Counted from the first letter of the stretch, positions 14,254 to 23,095 are shown. The stretch is 27,038 nt of DNA from CAYIEH01 sp964362385 (GCA_964362385.1 CAYIEH010000008.1:1-27038); one strand, 5' to 3'. Program-made: numbers and translations. The notes: generated by a model from the letters alone, not told the origin.

Positions 14254-14940
14254 ATGTATATTCAAAGTTTGACCAGCACGCTTTTTGGAGCCTTGATTAA
14301 TATTTGGATTGGCGTGATTAGCTTCATCCCGAAATTTATCGGAGCCTTGATTATTCTGGTTATCGGCTTGATTGTGGCCGCAGTTTTTGGTTCAGTGGTT
14401 GAACAGCTTGTAAGAGCTCTGAAAATTGACAGCCTTTTAAGGAAATTGGGCGTTGCGGTTTATATTGAAAGAGCGGGAATAGCCTTAAACTCCGGAAAAT
14501 TCTTTGGCCGCTTAATCTACTGGTTTTTCGCCATAGTGTTTATATTGGCAGTCACCAATATTTTAGGGCTTGAAGTTTTTTCTGATTTTCTGAAACAAGT
14601 GTTGCTTTATATCCCGAATATTGTTGTCGCGACCTTGATTATGATTGCGACTTTGGTTGTCGCGAAATTCCTTAAGTCACTGGTGTCCGCTTCGGTTTTA
14701 AGCGCCAAACTCCACGCCTCGAAATTCTTGGGTTCTTTTGTTTGGTGGGTTGTGGTGATTTTCGGCTTAATCAGCGCCTTAATGCAATTAGGAATAAATG
14801 TTTATATTCTTCAAACATTAATTACCGGACTGGTCGCAATGCTGGCGTTAGCCGGAGGCATTGCTTTAGGTTTGGGCGGCAAGGATTACGCATCCCGAAT
14901 CATAGACAAGTTAAGACAGGAAACAGAAGAAAAATTTTAA
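14254..14940 (+). CDS. Conserved TM-helix repeat protein (mechanosensitive channel-like)
   Basis: 228 residues with about five membrane segments and a short charged C-terminus. The repeated pattern IGALIILVIGLIVAAVFGSVVEQLVRALKID ... LLRKLGVAVYIE ... GKFFGRLIYWFFAIVFILAVTNILGL, closed by GGIALGLGGKDYA, fits the TM_helix family (PF05552) of MscS-like small proteins. It lacks the beta domain of a full MscS channel. A role in osmotic release is plausible from the family but not proven. A strong bidirectional terminator follows. Confidence 0.78.
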   Translation: MYIQSLTSTLFGALINIWIGVISFIPKFIGALIILVIGLIVAAVFGSVVEQLVRALKIDSLLRKLGVAVYIERAGIALNSGKFFGRLIYWFFAIVFILAVTNILGLEVFSDFLKQVLLYIPNIVVATLIMIATLVVAKFLKSLVSASVLSAKLHASKFLGSFVWWVVVIFGLISALMQLGINVYILQTLITGLVAMLALAGGIALGLGGKDYASRIIDKLRQETEEKF

Positions 14941-14967
14941 TTTTAGGCGATATCGCTTAGAGTATAG

Positions 14968-15008
14968 AAATAAAAACTTCCCCCGCTCAGCGGGGGAAGT
15001 TTTTATTT
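14968..15008. terminator. Bidirectional terminator
   Basis: Near-perfect 20-bp palindromic arms (14968-14987 with 14989-15008). The core CCCCCGC/GCGGGGG is flanked by AAAAAC and GTTTTT, followed by TATTT on the plus strand. It separates the channel-like gene from the next pair. Confidence 0.9.
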
Positions 15009-15086
15009 ATCGGCGCAGGCGTTTGAGTCAAACAGCAAAAGGATATATACTGAATAAATAATAATAAAAACAAATAATCAACATCA

Positions 15087-15473
15087 ATGGGCGCTTTTTT
15101 GATTTTTACGTTAAATAGATTTATTTTCAGAATCTCAGAATTTATTTGGCACTGGTATGTCGTAAGTTTTGAGATTTTTGCCCATATAACTGTTTCTTTT
15201 TTGGAAAAGCTGGACAGGTTTTTCGCTTTTAAAATCAGTTTAAGGCATATTTTTAAGCCGCTTTATCAAGACAGGTCTGTTATCGGCTATGTTTTGGGCT
15301 TTATTTTCAGGTTAATGAGGATAATTTTAGGCGGCATTTCTTACGGAATCATTATTGTTGCCGCGGCAATTCTTTTTCTTGGCTGGGCGTTTATTCCTTT
15401 GTTTATTATTTTTAAAGCCCTGAAATCATCGCCAGTCGCCCCGATTTTGGGCATCAATCAATTTTTTAATTAA
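15087..15473 (+). CDS. Membrane protein of unknown function, paired with the AAA+ gene
   Basis: 128 residues. Two amphipathic or hydrophobic N-terminal stretches (LIFTLNRFIFRISEFIWHWY) are followed by a strong membrane region LMRIILGGISYGIIIVAAAILFLGWAFIPLFIIF. The stop codon TAA is followed directly by the ATG of the ClpC-like gene, so the two are translationally coupled and probably act together. I do not recognise a family. A membrane anchor or adaptor for the AAA+ protein is a reasonable guess from context only. Confidence 0.65.
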   Translation: MGAFLIFTLNRFIFRISEFIWHWYVVSFEIFAHITVSFLEKLDRFFAFKISLRHIFKPLYQDRSVIGYVLGFIFRLMRIILGGISYGIIIVAAAILFLGWAFIPLFIIFKALKSSPVAPILGINQFFN

Positions 15474-17913
15474 ATGGACTCAAAAATTGACTTAGAAAAA
15501 ATATTTTTTTCAGATCCCAGATTGGAATTCCCCGGATTTTTAAGGTTTTTTTGGCATCTGATTTATAATTTCTTTTATATTATTTTTGCTGTTATCGCTT
15601 TTGTTTTTGTTTTATCTGATATGTCTTGGCTCAGGTGGCTTGGGATTTTATTTTTATTGTTTTTAGCTGACAGAATTTACACTATCAATAAAGCGTCCCA
15701 TTCAATCAGAGAATTAAATCAAAATTTAATTGAAGGCATTAATGTTTCAAATTATTTATCCCCCAAGAGTTTCAGAATTATAGAAAAATCTTTTGATAAG
15801 GCATTGATTGTCGGAGGGAATTTTTATCTTTTTATTTTAAAAATTTTAATTGCCGACAGCGGAATCCGCGGAGCTTTATGGCGCTTGGAAGTTTCACCGG
15901 AAGAATTTGAACAAAGGATTGACGAGGAAATTGAAAAAGCTGCCAGCCGGAAAAATATCAGCCGCGGCGATTTATTGGAAAAAACAGCGGCGTTGGCCAA
16001 GCTTTCTTTTGTCGGTGCGTTTCTAAGCCAAGCGGACTACGTAGAGCCCCACGATATTTTCGCCGCGCTAAGCGCGGTTCCTTCCGTTAAACGGGGCGCG
16101 GTTTCAGATTCGGCTGACAACGAAGAATTAAAAAAAATATTCAACCTTTTTTCCGTTGATTATCGGGATTTGCAAAAAGCGTTAATTTTCAGCAGATTCC
16201 GTTTTAAGAACGACTGGCTCAGGAGATGGCCGACGTCTTTAGGAAGTTTTGCCCACCGATCGTACCGGCTTCGTCATCGGATTATGAACCGAGCCTGGAC
16301 CGCTAAACCAACTCCGACTCTGGATAAATTCAGTGTTGACCTCACGGATTTGGCCCGCAATAAAGAATTGGGATTTTTAATCGGCCACGAAAAAGAATAC
16401 GGCCAGCTTGTTAATATATTGGCGCGACCGGCAAGGCCCAATGTTTTATTGGTGGGGGAACCGGGCAGCGGCCGCGAAGCCATCATCAGCCGGCTGGCTT
16501 TTGAGATTATCAAAGACAATGTTCCAGAGCCGCTTTTTGACAAAAGAGTGGTGTCTTTGCAAATTACCAGACTGATTTCCGGCGCAGATCCTCAGGAAAT
16601 TTCAAAAAGAGTCAATAAAGTAATGGAAGAAATTGCCTCGGCGGGAAACGTTATTCTTTTTATGCACAATATCCATAATTTAATTAAGACTTCCGGAGAA
16701 AACTATATAAATGCCGTTGATATTATTTTGCCGGTTCTGACCACTGATGTAATTCAGGTTGTCGGCACCACTTACCCCAAAGAGCTTAAGCAAAGTTTGG
16801 AGTCCAGAAGGGATTTTGTTAACGCGTTTGAAATCGTGACGGTGGAAGAAATTTCCGATGACGAGGCAATTGAACTGCTTGCGTACGAGAGCATCATTTT
16901 AGAACACGAGTATAATGTGATTATCAGTTTTCAGGCTATTAAAGAATCAGTGGTTCTGGCGCATAAATATTTCAGGCAAAAACTTCTTCCTTCAAGCGCC
17001 GGGGATCTTTTAAGAGAAGCGCTGGCTTTTGCGGCTCAAAAAGGCGACAAGACTTTAAAAGCCGACCATATTATTTCCGTAAGCGAGAGAAAAATCAACA
17101 TTCCGATTCATAAAGCGGCTAAAGACGAAGCGCAACAGCTTCTTGGTCTTGAAGACACAATTCATAAAAGTCTTATTGACCAAGATGAAGCGGTTAAAGC
17201 GGTGTCGGAATCGCTGAGAGAATACCGAAGCGGCCTTAAAAGATCCGACGGGCCGATTGCGGCATTTTTATTCGTCGGACCAACAGGAGTCGGCAAAACG
17301 GAACTTGCAAAGATTTTGGCAAAAACCCAGTTTGGTTCCGAGACTTTAATGATTCGTTTTGATATGTCCGAATATCAGGACAAGCAGAGCACTTTCAGAT
17401 TTATAGGTTCTCCTGACGGGAAAATCAGCGGCAGTTTGACTGACGCGGTGATTCAAAAACCTTACGGCTTGATTCTTTTGGATGAATTTGAAAAAGCCAA
17501 TTCGGACGTTTTAAATTTGTTTTTGCAGGTTTTTGACGACGGCCGATTGACCGACAATCTGGGGAAAGTTGTTGATTTTAAAAACACGATTATTATCGCG
17601 ACTTCAAACGCCAATTCCGATTATATCAAGGAACAGCTTGAATCCGGCAAATCAATTTCCGGGTTTAAAGACGATTTTAAGAAAAAGCTCACGAATTGTT
17701 TCCGGCCTGAGCTTTTAAACCGCTTTTCAGACATCATTGTTTTTAAAAATCTTTCTCCCGAAGATATTGTTCAGATTGCCCGGCTTCAATTGAACAAGCT
17801 TTCAAAAACTTTGGAAGAAAATCAGGGCATTATTCTGGAATTTGACGACGCAGTCGTAAAATATGTCGCAAAAATCGGATATGATCCGGTTTTCGGCGCC
17901 CGGCCTCTTCGCA
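15474..17913 (+). CDS. Membrane-anchored ClpC/ClpB-like AAA+ ATPase (3' end lost in gap)
   Basis: At least 813 residues; the C-terminus lies in the N gap. Two membrane helices at ~30-66 precede a Clp_N-like helical domain (~100-200) and two AAA+ modules. D1 is degenerate: its Walker A reads GEPGSGRE (328-335, the usual K-T/S replaced by R-E) and the Walker B position reads VILFMHN with no Asp-Glu. D2 is intact: GPTGVGKT (602-609), LLDEFEK with Asp670-Glu671, sensor IIIATSNAN, and CFRPELLNRF. There is no long coiled-coil M domain. The loop used to dock ClpP is not clear (SGF rather than L/I/V-G-F). An ATP-driven unfoldase or remodelling machine at the membrane is inferred. The gene upstream is coupled to it. 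Confidence 0.85.
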
Positions 17914-18013
17914 NNNNNNNNNNNNNNNNNNNNNNNNNNNNNNNNNNNNNNNNNNNNNNNNNNNNNNNNNNNNNNNNNNNNNNNNNNNNNNNNNNNNNNN
18001 NNNNNNNNNNNNN
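17914..18013. other. Assembly gap of exactly 100 N
   Basis: A round run of 100 N is a scaffold placeholder, so its true length is unknown. It removes the C-terminal end of the AAA+ protein and probably the first codons of the MFS-like gene. The TAA seen in the AAA+ frame right after the gap is not a reliable stop. Confidence 0.98.
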
Positions 18014-18664
18014 ATAAAAATTGACATCAATATAAAGATTAACAGAGTGGTAAGGTTTTTAATTCTGTCGGATTTGTTTTTTTTGGGCAGTTGGAGCATG
18101 GTTCAGCCGCTTTTTTCGATTTTCGTCATTGAACATATTAAAGGCGCCACTTTAATCGTTGTCGGTTTAATCGCGTCCCTTTATTGGCTTGTCAAATCTC
18201 TTCTTCAGATACCAGTTGCCAATTATTTGGACAATCACGACGGCGAAAAAGACGATTTTTATACTTTAATTATTGCTTTAAGTCTGGCTTCCATAGCGGC
18301 GTTCAGTTTCGCTTCGGTTACTGAATTGTGGCATTTGTTTTTAACTCAATTTATTTATGCCGTTGCAATGGGCTTATACGTGCCGTCATGGTCGGGAATT
18401 TTTTCCCGGCACCTTGATGACAAACGTTTTTCATTTGATTGGTCTTTGGACAGCACGGTAGTCGGACTGACTTCATGCGGTTCCGCGATTTTAAGCGGAA
18501 TTTTAGCCAACTTTTTCGGATTTTCTTTTGTTTTTATCTTGGTCGGCATCCTTTCGTTTTCAAGCGCAATTTTGATTTTTTCCGTTCCCAATCTGATTTT
18601 CCCGAAACAAAAACAGGAAGAACCGCAAATCAGAGACCATTCGCCGGCGAACATTAATAGGTGA
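18014..18664 (+). CDS. Half-size MFS-like membrane protein (5' end uncertain)
   Basis: Hydrophobic protein with about six membrane helices, e.g. LSDLFFLGSWSMVQPLFSIF, then FLTQFIYAVAMGLYVPSWSG and ILVGILSFSSAILIFSVPNL. The motif AVAMGLYVPSWSGIFSRHLD and the helix spacing resemble one half of a major facilitator transporter. The frame is open to the gap edge (IKIDINIKINR...), so the real start may lie in the missing sequence; GTG 18047 is the first usable codon seen. The ~205-217 residues suggest it works as a dimer or as a non-transport membrane protein. Substrate unknown. Confidence 0.65.
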   Translation: MKIDINIKINRVVRFLILSDLFFLGSWSMVQPLFSIFVIEHIKGATLIVVGLIASLYWLVKSLLQIPVANYLDNHDGEKDDFYTLIIALSLASIAAFSFASVTELWHLFLTQFIYAVAMGLYVPSWSGIFSRHLDDKRFSFDWSLDSTVVGLTSCGSAILSGILANFFGFSFVFILVGILSFSSAILIFSVPNLIFPKQKQEEPQIRDHSPANINR

Positions 18665-18725
18665 CAAGTGATTTAGAAACAAGCGACAAGATAAAGACAA
18701 AAGAAATGGACAATCTTCATGAGAA

Positions 18726-18755
18726 CCCCGCACAAAATTAAAATTTTGTACGGGG
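18726..18755. repeat. CCCCG...CGGGG palindrome
   Basis: CCCCG-C-ACAAAATT, two bases, AATTTTGT-A-CGGGG: 14-bp arms with a single mismatch. It lies in the spacer between the MFS-like and transketolase genes and resembles the CCCCGTAGC-type palindromes at 11676-11695 and 23751-23773. It might terminate transcription weakly but has no T run. Confidence 0.6.
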
Positions 18756-18793
18756 CAAGAAAATTGAAATTTTGAAATAAAATTGTTTTCATA

Positions 18794-19687
18794 ATGAACA
18801 ATAATCATAAAATTTTACACGAAAAGAAGCTGGTTTTTCTGGAAGAAATGGCGAATTTTATCCGCCGGGACATTATTGAAATGCTTGTTGAAGCCGGTTC
18901 CGGACATTCAGCAGGTCCTTTGGGAATGGCTGATATTTTTACAGCTCTTTATTTCCACATTTTAAATCATAATTCCAAGGATCCTGATTGGTCCGGGCGG
19001 GACCGGTTAGTCCTTTCAAACGGACATATTTGCCCGGCGCTTTACGCGAGTCTGGCCAGGGCCGGTTATTTTAAAATGGAGGAATTAAAGACTTTAAGAA
19101 AAATCAACAGCCGATTGCAAGGACACCCGCACCGCGGTTCGCTTCCGGGAATTGAAACAACTTCGGGACCTTTGGGTTCCGGTTTGTCGCAGGCTGTCGG
19201 AATGGCTTTGGCCGCCAAAATTGACATTTCTGCAGGTTCGGCGCGAACAAAAAAATACCATATTTATTGCCTGATGTCTGACGGCGAGCATCAGGAAGGC
19301 AATACTTGGGAGGCAGTGATGTTTGCGGGGAAAAACAGATTAAGCAATTTGACCGCAGTAATAGACAGGAATAATATTCAGATAGACGGATTTACGGAAG
19401 ACGTGATGCCTTTGGAGCCGCTTCGCGAAAAATACGAAGCTTTCAACTGGAATGTTTTAGAAGTAGACGGCCACAATATTTTACAGTTCGTTTCCGCGGT
19501 TTCCGAAGCAAAAGCGACTTTTGAAAAACCCACGGCAATTATTGCCCACACCATTCCCGGCAAAGGAGTCGGGTTTATGGAAGCCGATTATTTATGGCAT
19601 GGCATTCCCCCGGATAAAGAACAAGCCAAAGAGGCGCTGGAGGAATTAAGAACGCTCGGCGGCAGGATAAAATCTGAACACGAATAG
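18794..19687 (+). CDS. Transketolase, N-terminal (thiamine diphosphate-binding) subunit
   Basis: 297 residues, equal to the pyrophosphate-binding half of transketolase, which moves two-carbon ketol units in the non-oxidative pentose phosphate pathway. Family marks: SGHSAGPLGMADIFTALYF, then SNGHICPALYA, GHPHRGSLPGIETTSGPLG, and the ThDP/Mg motif SDGEHQEGNTWEA (162-174) with Asn193/194. Here GDG is SDG. Split transketolases are common in Archaea and Patescibacteria; the matching C-terminal subunit is not next to it in this window, where the next gene is an unrelated membrane protein. It complements rpiB and GAPDH found earlier. Confidence 0.93.
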   Translation: MNNNHKILHEKKLVFLEEMANFIRRDIIEMLVEAGSGHSAGPLGMADIFTALYFHILNHNSKDPDWSGRDRLVLSNGHICPALYASLARAGYFKMEELKTLRKINSRLQGHPHRGSLPGIETTSGPLGSGLSQAVGMALAAKIDISAGSARTKKYHIYCLMSDGEHQEGNTWEAVMFAGKNRLSNLTAVIDRNNIQIDGFTEDVMPLEPLREKYEAFNWNVLEVDGHNILQFVSAVSEAKATFEKPTAIIAHTIPGKGVGFMEADYLWHGIPPDKEQAKEALEELRTLGGRIKSEHE

Positions 19688-19712
19688 TAATAAAATGTAA
19701 AATTAAAAAATC

Positions 19713-19757
19713 AATCCTTCAGTAAACTCAGGATTGACTCTGAGCGAAGTCGAATGG
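19713..19757 (+). repeat. CCTTCAGTAAACTCAGG ... CTGAGCGAAGTCGAATGG repeat
   Basis: Intergenic element with two opposed CTCAG-type half-sites (ACTCAGGATTGACTCTGAGC at its centre), made of the same word set as the CCTTCGGCAAGCTCAGG units. It occupies part of the 132-bp spacer between the transketolase and the next gene; no gene is seen there. Confidence 0.6.
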
Positions 19758-19819
19758 GTCAAAAATCAAAATGACAATTCAAAATTTAAAAATAAATAAA
19801 ATACAAATTAATTTTTAAT

Positions 19820-20176
19820 ATGAACAAATATCCTCTAATCAGAAAAATTTATTTATATTCATTTGCCTTAATCGGTTTGGTTTTAATCACAATCGGCGCC
19901 GTGAGATTGGTGTCCTTGGGATTGAAAGTTTATATTTTTACCAAAGCTGACTTGAATTATAATTATCCGGCGGCAAAACCGGTTTCGGCTCCGGAAAACG
20001 GCAAAAACAGCGAAGTCCAACAACCCAGCCAGGAAGAAATTGATAAATTCAATCAAGAACAGAAAACTTCTCAAAGACAGCGCGACGCGGCGGAATCTTT
20101 GGCAATGATTATTGTCGGCGCGCCGCTTTATTTGTATCACTGGAAAGTTATTAAAAAAGAAAAAGAAATAAACTAG
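19820..20176 (+). CDS. Small membrane protein, DUF5671-like
   Basis: 118 residues: helix one IYLYSFALIGLVLITIGAVRLVSL, a polar Pro/Gln/Glu-rich stretch (~50-90), and helix two LAMIIVGAPLYLYHWKVI ending in a charged tail. The PLYLYHW ending after an LAMIIVG helix resembles DUF5671-type proteins as I remember them, but this is a weak assignment. Function unknown. It lies between the transketolase subunit and a large unknown gene, all on the same strand. Confidence 0.55.
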   Translation: MNKYPLIRKIYLYSFALIGLVLITIGAVRLVSLGLKVYIFTKADLNYNYPAAKPVSAPENGKNSEVQQPSQEEIDKFNQEQKTSQRQRDAAESLAMIIVGAPLYLYHWKVIKKEKEIN

Positions 20177-20255
20177 CCGGCAACCGACAATCAGCGGTTT
20201 TAGCCGCTATAAGTAAATATTGTGGGTTGCGGTCATTAGGTTGCTGATTAAAATC

Positions 20256-21512
20256 ATGTTTTCATACGAAAAAATCGCAAAAATTTTAAGAACTGACAAA
20301 GATAATATTAAAGCTCTTGAAGAGAAACTGGGAAATATCACCGGCAAGAAGAATGTAATGGATAAAATTGTTGAGGAAAACAATTTTGCCATTAAAAGCC
20401 GGCTGACCATATTGGGTCTGAAAACCAATCTCACCGCAAAAAGAGTTTACGACTCCTTGATAAGGAAAATAGAAGCCGACGATCTGGCTTTATTTAAGGC
20501 TTTGGGAGAGCCGAAAGCCACTGTTTCTAAAGATTGGGAACGGGTGTTGAAAACGGTCACGGATTTAATAAAGCCGCCAAAGGGATTTTTTATTAAAGAA
20601 GAAAAAGCCAAGGAATTTTTGAGAAATCAACCGCCGCTTAAAGTCATTCGTTCCCTGGGCTACAGAGACGTCAATGAGCTTATTGAAAACGAGAATTTTT
20701 TGGAAATTTTCAGCAGTTTGAGATTTATTGAAGGCGGGGAATGGTTAAGTAATGTGTTTTTAAAGCAGTACGAATCTTTAAAGCCGACTGATTTTGAAGA
20801 AAGAGAAATAATAACTCTGGCATTGTCTGAAAAATGGGCCAAATTAGCTCAGGAATTTATAGCGAAAAAACACCATAATATCAGCCATTTAAAAGAATTG
20901 GGAATCATTTACGTAATACCTTTGTCTTTGGAAATTTCAGGGGAAACCTTAAGGAACTTTTCTTTAATCCTCCATTATTTCAATGAAGTCTCTTTTTATT
21001 CCAGCTTTTTTAAAAAATATTCCGCCAATGAAGAAATTTTTGCCAAAAACCTCGTTTCTTTGCTCAGAGGAGACGTTCTTGATTCTCATTTGCCGTTGAA
21101 TCCCGATAAATTGCAATGGATGATCATTCAGAGATATTTAGCCAAAGACGATGAAAATGACTGGAGATTGTTTGAACCCCACATTGACCCTGAGGCGCTT
21201 CACTGGGAAAAAGCGGAAAGGATGCTGATTATGACAGCCAAGCATCTGGATATTTTTTTGTCCGATTTAAGTTTCTGGCAGGATCTTAACTGGGTCGGCG
21301 ATTTTTTCGCGACTGATGTCGGTCTGGATGTTTTGGTGAGCTTTAATTTAATTGACACTTCAATGTCGCTGGTGAAAGAAAAAGAATCGGTAAAGTATCT
21401 TTATCACCATCAGGAATCTTTATGGAATAAAATTTTTGTTGAATACTTCGGCGAAGAAAAAATGAATGAACTGATACAAGAGAATTTGATAAAAGGATGG
21501 TTTGAGGTATGA
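20256..21512 (+). CDS. Large cytosolic protein of unknown function
   Basis: 418 residues from ATG 20256 (an in-frame TTG at 20220 would add 12 residues that look like spacer). It is predominantly helical and charged, without membrane segments, and begins MFSYEKIAKILRTDKDNIKA, which looks like a short DNA- or protein-binding helical start. Later parts (SLGYRDVNELIENENFLEIF, LHWEKAERMLIMTAKHLDIF, SVKYLYHHQESLWNKIFVEYFG) match no family I know. The ORF is long and the codon use is normal, so the gene is real; it is likely lineage-specific. Its stop overlaps the beginning of the inverted-repeat region that follows. Confidence 0.75.
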   Translation: MFSYEKIAKILRTDKDNIKALEEKLGNITGKKNVMDKIVEENNFAIKSRLTILGLKTNLTAKRVYDSLIRKIEADDLALFKALGEPKATVSKDWERVLKTVTDLIKPPKGFFIKEEKAKEFLRNQPPLKVIRSLGYRDVNELIENENFLEIFSSLRFIEGGEWLSNVFLKQYESLKPTDFEEREIITLALSEKWAKLAQEFIAKKHHNISHLKELGIIYVIPLSLEISGETLRNFSLILHYFNEVSFYSSFFKKYSANEEIFAKNLVSLLRGDVLDSHLPLNPDKLQWMIIQRYLAKDDENDWRLFEPHIDPEALHWEKAERMLIMTAKHLDIFLSDLSFWQDLNWVGDFFATDVGLDVLVSFNLIDTSMSLVKEKESVKYLYHHQESLWNKIFVEYFGEEKMNELIQENLIKGWFEV

Positions 21513-21515
21513 GTT

Positions 21516-21658
21516 TAGAAAAAGAAACTTTCTTTCGCTACTGCTCAGCCGCCCAGCGAGCGGCTTCGCTGGCTCGGCTCCTTCGCTCGTCCCGATTTTA
21601 TCGTGACACCATGCCCGCTCAGTCGCCGGGCCGCGCTGTAAGAAAGTTTCTTTTTCTA
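21516..21658. repeat. GC-rich cassette bounded by 19-bp inverted repeats
   Basis: Positions 21516-21534 are the exact reverse complement of 21640-21658. The ~105-bp interior is GC-rich (AGCCGCCCAGCGAGCGGCT and similar nested dyads) in an otherwise AT-rich stretch. A 60-codon frame (21509-21691) runs through the element and ends in a hydrophobic stretch, but the interior looks like repeat DNA, so I do not call it a gene. The structure recalls a MITE- or REP-type element. Confidence 0.7.
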
Positions 21659-21687
21659 TTAGGTTTAGTTTTATTTATAATTAATTT

Positions 21688-22359
21688 ATGATTTTACTTA
21701 TTTTTTTAGGCTTGTTGCCCAGTTTCATTTGGTTAAGTTTTTTTCTTCAGGAAGATATCCATCCTGAACCGAGAAAAATGATTTTTCTCGTTTTTTTGGG
21801 CGGCATAGTGGCTGCGATTTTAACGATTTTGCTCCAGTATTTTTTTGATGTTTTTTTGGAGACTAATTTAATCAGCAAAAAAGGATTTTACCCGATTTCC
21901 GGATTTGCGGTATTAGAGGAAGTTTTTAAATTTATTTTTACGTATTTAATAATAAGAAAAAGCAAATATTTTGACGAACCGGTTGACGCGATGGTTTATA
22001 TGATAACCGCGGCCTCGGGAATGGCGGCGGTGGAAAATGTCGCCGTGATGCTGGGCGGCGAGATAATGCCGGAAAAAATAGGAGTTTTAGTTTTCAGATT
22101 TTTAGGCGCCACCCTGCTTCATCTCCTAAGTTCTTCGGTTGTCGGTTATTATTGGGCAAAGGGAATGGCAAAAGCAAGGATTTTTATGTTTGTTGTTTTC
22201 GGGCTGATCATGGCGACATTATTGCACGCTTTTTTCAATTATTTTATAATGATTTTAAACGGAGGAATATTTTATTCAATTGCTATTTTGATTATTGCCG
22301 CGTTTTTTATTTTTTACGATTTTGAAAAGCTGAAAAAAGGTGATAAAATTATGAAGTAA
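21688..22359 (+). CDS. PrsW-family intramembrane protease
   Basis: 223 residues, about seven membrane helices. Motifs of the PrsW/CAAX-protease clan: EEVFK (Glu77-Glu78 ... Lys81), FDEPVDAMVYMITAASGMAAVEN (Glu117-Asn118), His145 in TLLHLLSSSVVGYYWAKG, and His180/Asn184 in LLHAFFNYF. In Bacillus PrsW starts cleavage of an anti-sigma factor under stress; the target here is unknown. The gene sits between the inverted-repeat cassette and an Hsp20 gene, compatible with but not proof of a stress role. Confidence 0.88.
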   Translation: MILLIFLGLLPSFIWLSFFLQEDIHPEPRKMIFLVFLGGIVAAILTILLQYFFDVFLETNLISKKGFYPISGFAVLEEVFKFIFTYLIIRKSKYFDEPVDAMVYMITAASGMAAVENVAVMLGGEIMPEKIGVLVFRFLGATLLHLLSSSVVGYYWAKGMAKARIFMFVVFGLIMATLLHAFFNYFIMILNGGIFYSIAILIIAAFFIFYDFEKLKKGDKIMK

Positions 22360-22370
22360 TCGCGAATAAC

Positions 22371-22392
22371 GCCTGCCTGTCGGCAGACAGGC
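22371..22392. repeat. GCCTGCCTGTCGGCAGACAGGC imperfect palindrome
   Basis: A 22-bp imperfect palindrome in the spacer before hsp20. It shares a 17-bp core with the dyad at 5227-5246, showing a dispersed repeat. There is no T run, so it is not an obvious terminator. Confidence 0.6.
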
Positions 22393-22444
22393 TAATCCGA
22401 TTTAATAACTCAAATATACGAATTAAATTAGTATTATTATAAAA

Positions 22445-22463
22445 ATTCGCATTATTAGCGAAT
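22445..22463 (+). promoter_or_regulatory. Operator-like dyad before hsp20
   Basis: ATTCGC-N7-GCGAAT lies 6-24 bp before ATG 22469, just after a TATTAT -10-like box (22432-22437). A further CGAATT half-site precedes it. It is not the CIRCE element (TTAGCACTC-N9-GAGTGCTAA). A repressor site or a 5'-UTR hairpin hiding the start region are both possible. Confidence 0.4.
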
Positions 22464-22468
22464 ACTCT

Positions 22469-22966
22469 ATGAATGACGACACTAGAAAATTTTTTGAAAA
22501 ATTGGCCGGCGTGTCCCAGGAAAAAGAAGAAAAATTGGAGCCAAAACTGGTGAAAGCCGAAAAGGCCGAGAAGATTGAGATTGAAAAACCGAAAAACGGA
22601 GAAAAAATCACTGAAGAAGAATTTTTTGACGAAGGAGAAGGACAATTGGCCATAGATGTTTATCAGACGGCGAATGATATTATCATTGAAGCTCCTGTTG
22701 CCGGAGTTATTGGAGATGATTTGGACATTGAAATTACTCCGGAATCGGTGACTATCAGGGGCAAAAGGGAAAAAAAGGAAAGAATAGAAAAAAAGGATTA
22801 TTTGTATCAGGAATGTTATTGGGGCAGGTTTTCAAGGTCTGTGATTTTGCCTCAAGAGATTAATCCTGACCACGCGACCGCGGCTTTTAAAAGCGGAGTA
22901 CTGCGCATTGTTTTGCCAAGGGTTGACCGGAAAAAATCAAAAAAGGTAAAAGTGAAATTTGAATAA
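22469..22966 (+). CDS. Small heat shock protein, Hsp20/alpha-crystallin family
   Basis: 165 residues. A charged, Lys/Glu-rich N-terminal arm (~1-57, EKEEKLEPKLVKAEKAEKIE) precedes an alpha-crystallin domain (~58-152): QLAIDVYQTANDIIIEAPVAG, IEITPESVTIRGKRE, YLYQECYWGRFSRSVILP, and the signature FKSGVLRIVLPR. The C-terminal VKVKFE may serve as the IxI-like oligomerisation motif. It is an ATP-independent holdase that keeps unfolding proteins soluble. It has its own upstream dyad and a terminator. Confidence 0.93.
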   Translation: MNDDTRKFFEKLAGVSQEKEEKLEPKLVKAEKAEKIEIEKPKNGEKITEEEFFDEGEGQLAIDVYQTANDIIIEAPVAGVIGDDLDIEITPESVTIRGKREKKERIEKKDYLYQECYWGRFSRSVILPQEINPDHATAAFKSGVLRIVLPRVDRKKSKKVKVKFE

Positions 22967-23007
22967 CAATCATTACCAGTCAGAAAATAGGGAAATTAAA
23001 TCCTGTT

Positions 23008-23037
23008 AAAAGGTGGGGCAACCCATCTTTTTTGTTT
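23008..23037 (+). terminator. Terminator after hsp20
   Basis: AAAGGTGGG (23009-23017), loop GCAA, CCCATCTTT (23022-23030, one G-U), then TTTGTTT. A good Rho-independent terminator 43 bp after the hsp20 stop. Confidence 0.85.
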
Positions 23038-23095
23038 CTTTTAAAAAAGAATAGGGGAATAATCAAAAATAACAGAAATAATATGGAGGTGAAAG

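Noticed and set aside
21509..21691. 60-aa ORF through the inverted-repeat cassette
   Set aside because: The middle is GC-rich repeat DNA and the hydrophobic end alone is weak evidence; kept only as a note on the repeat.
22445..22463. CIRCE element for HrcA
   Set aside because: The dyad sequence and spacing differ from TTAGCACTC-N9-GAGTGCTAA.
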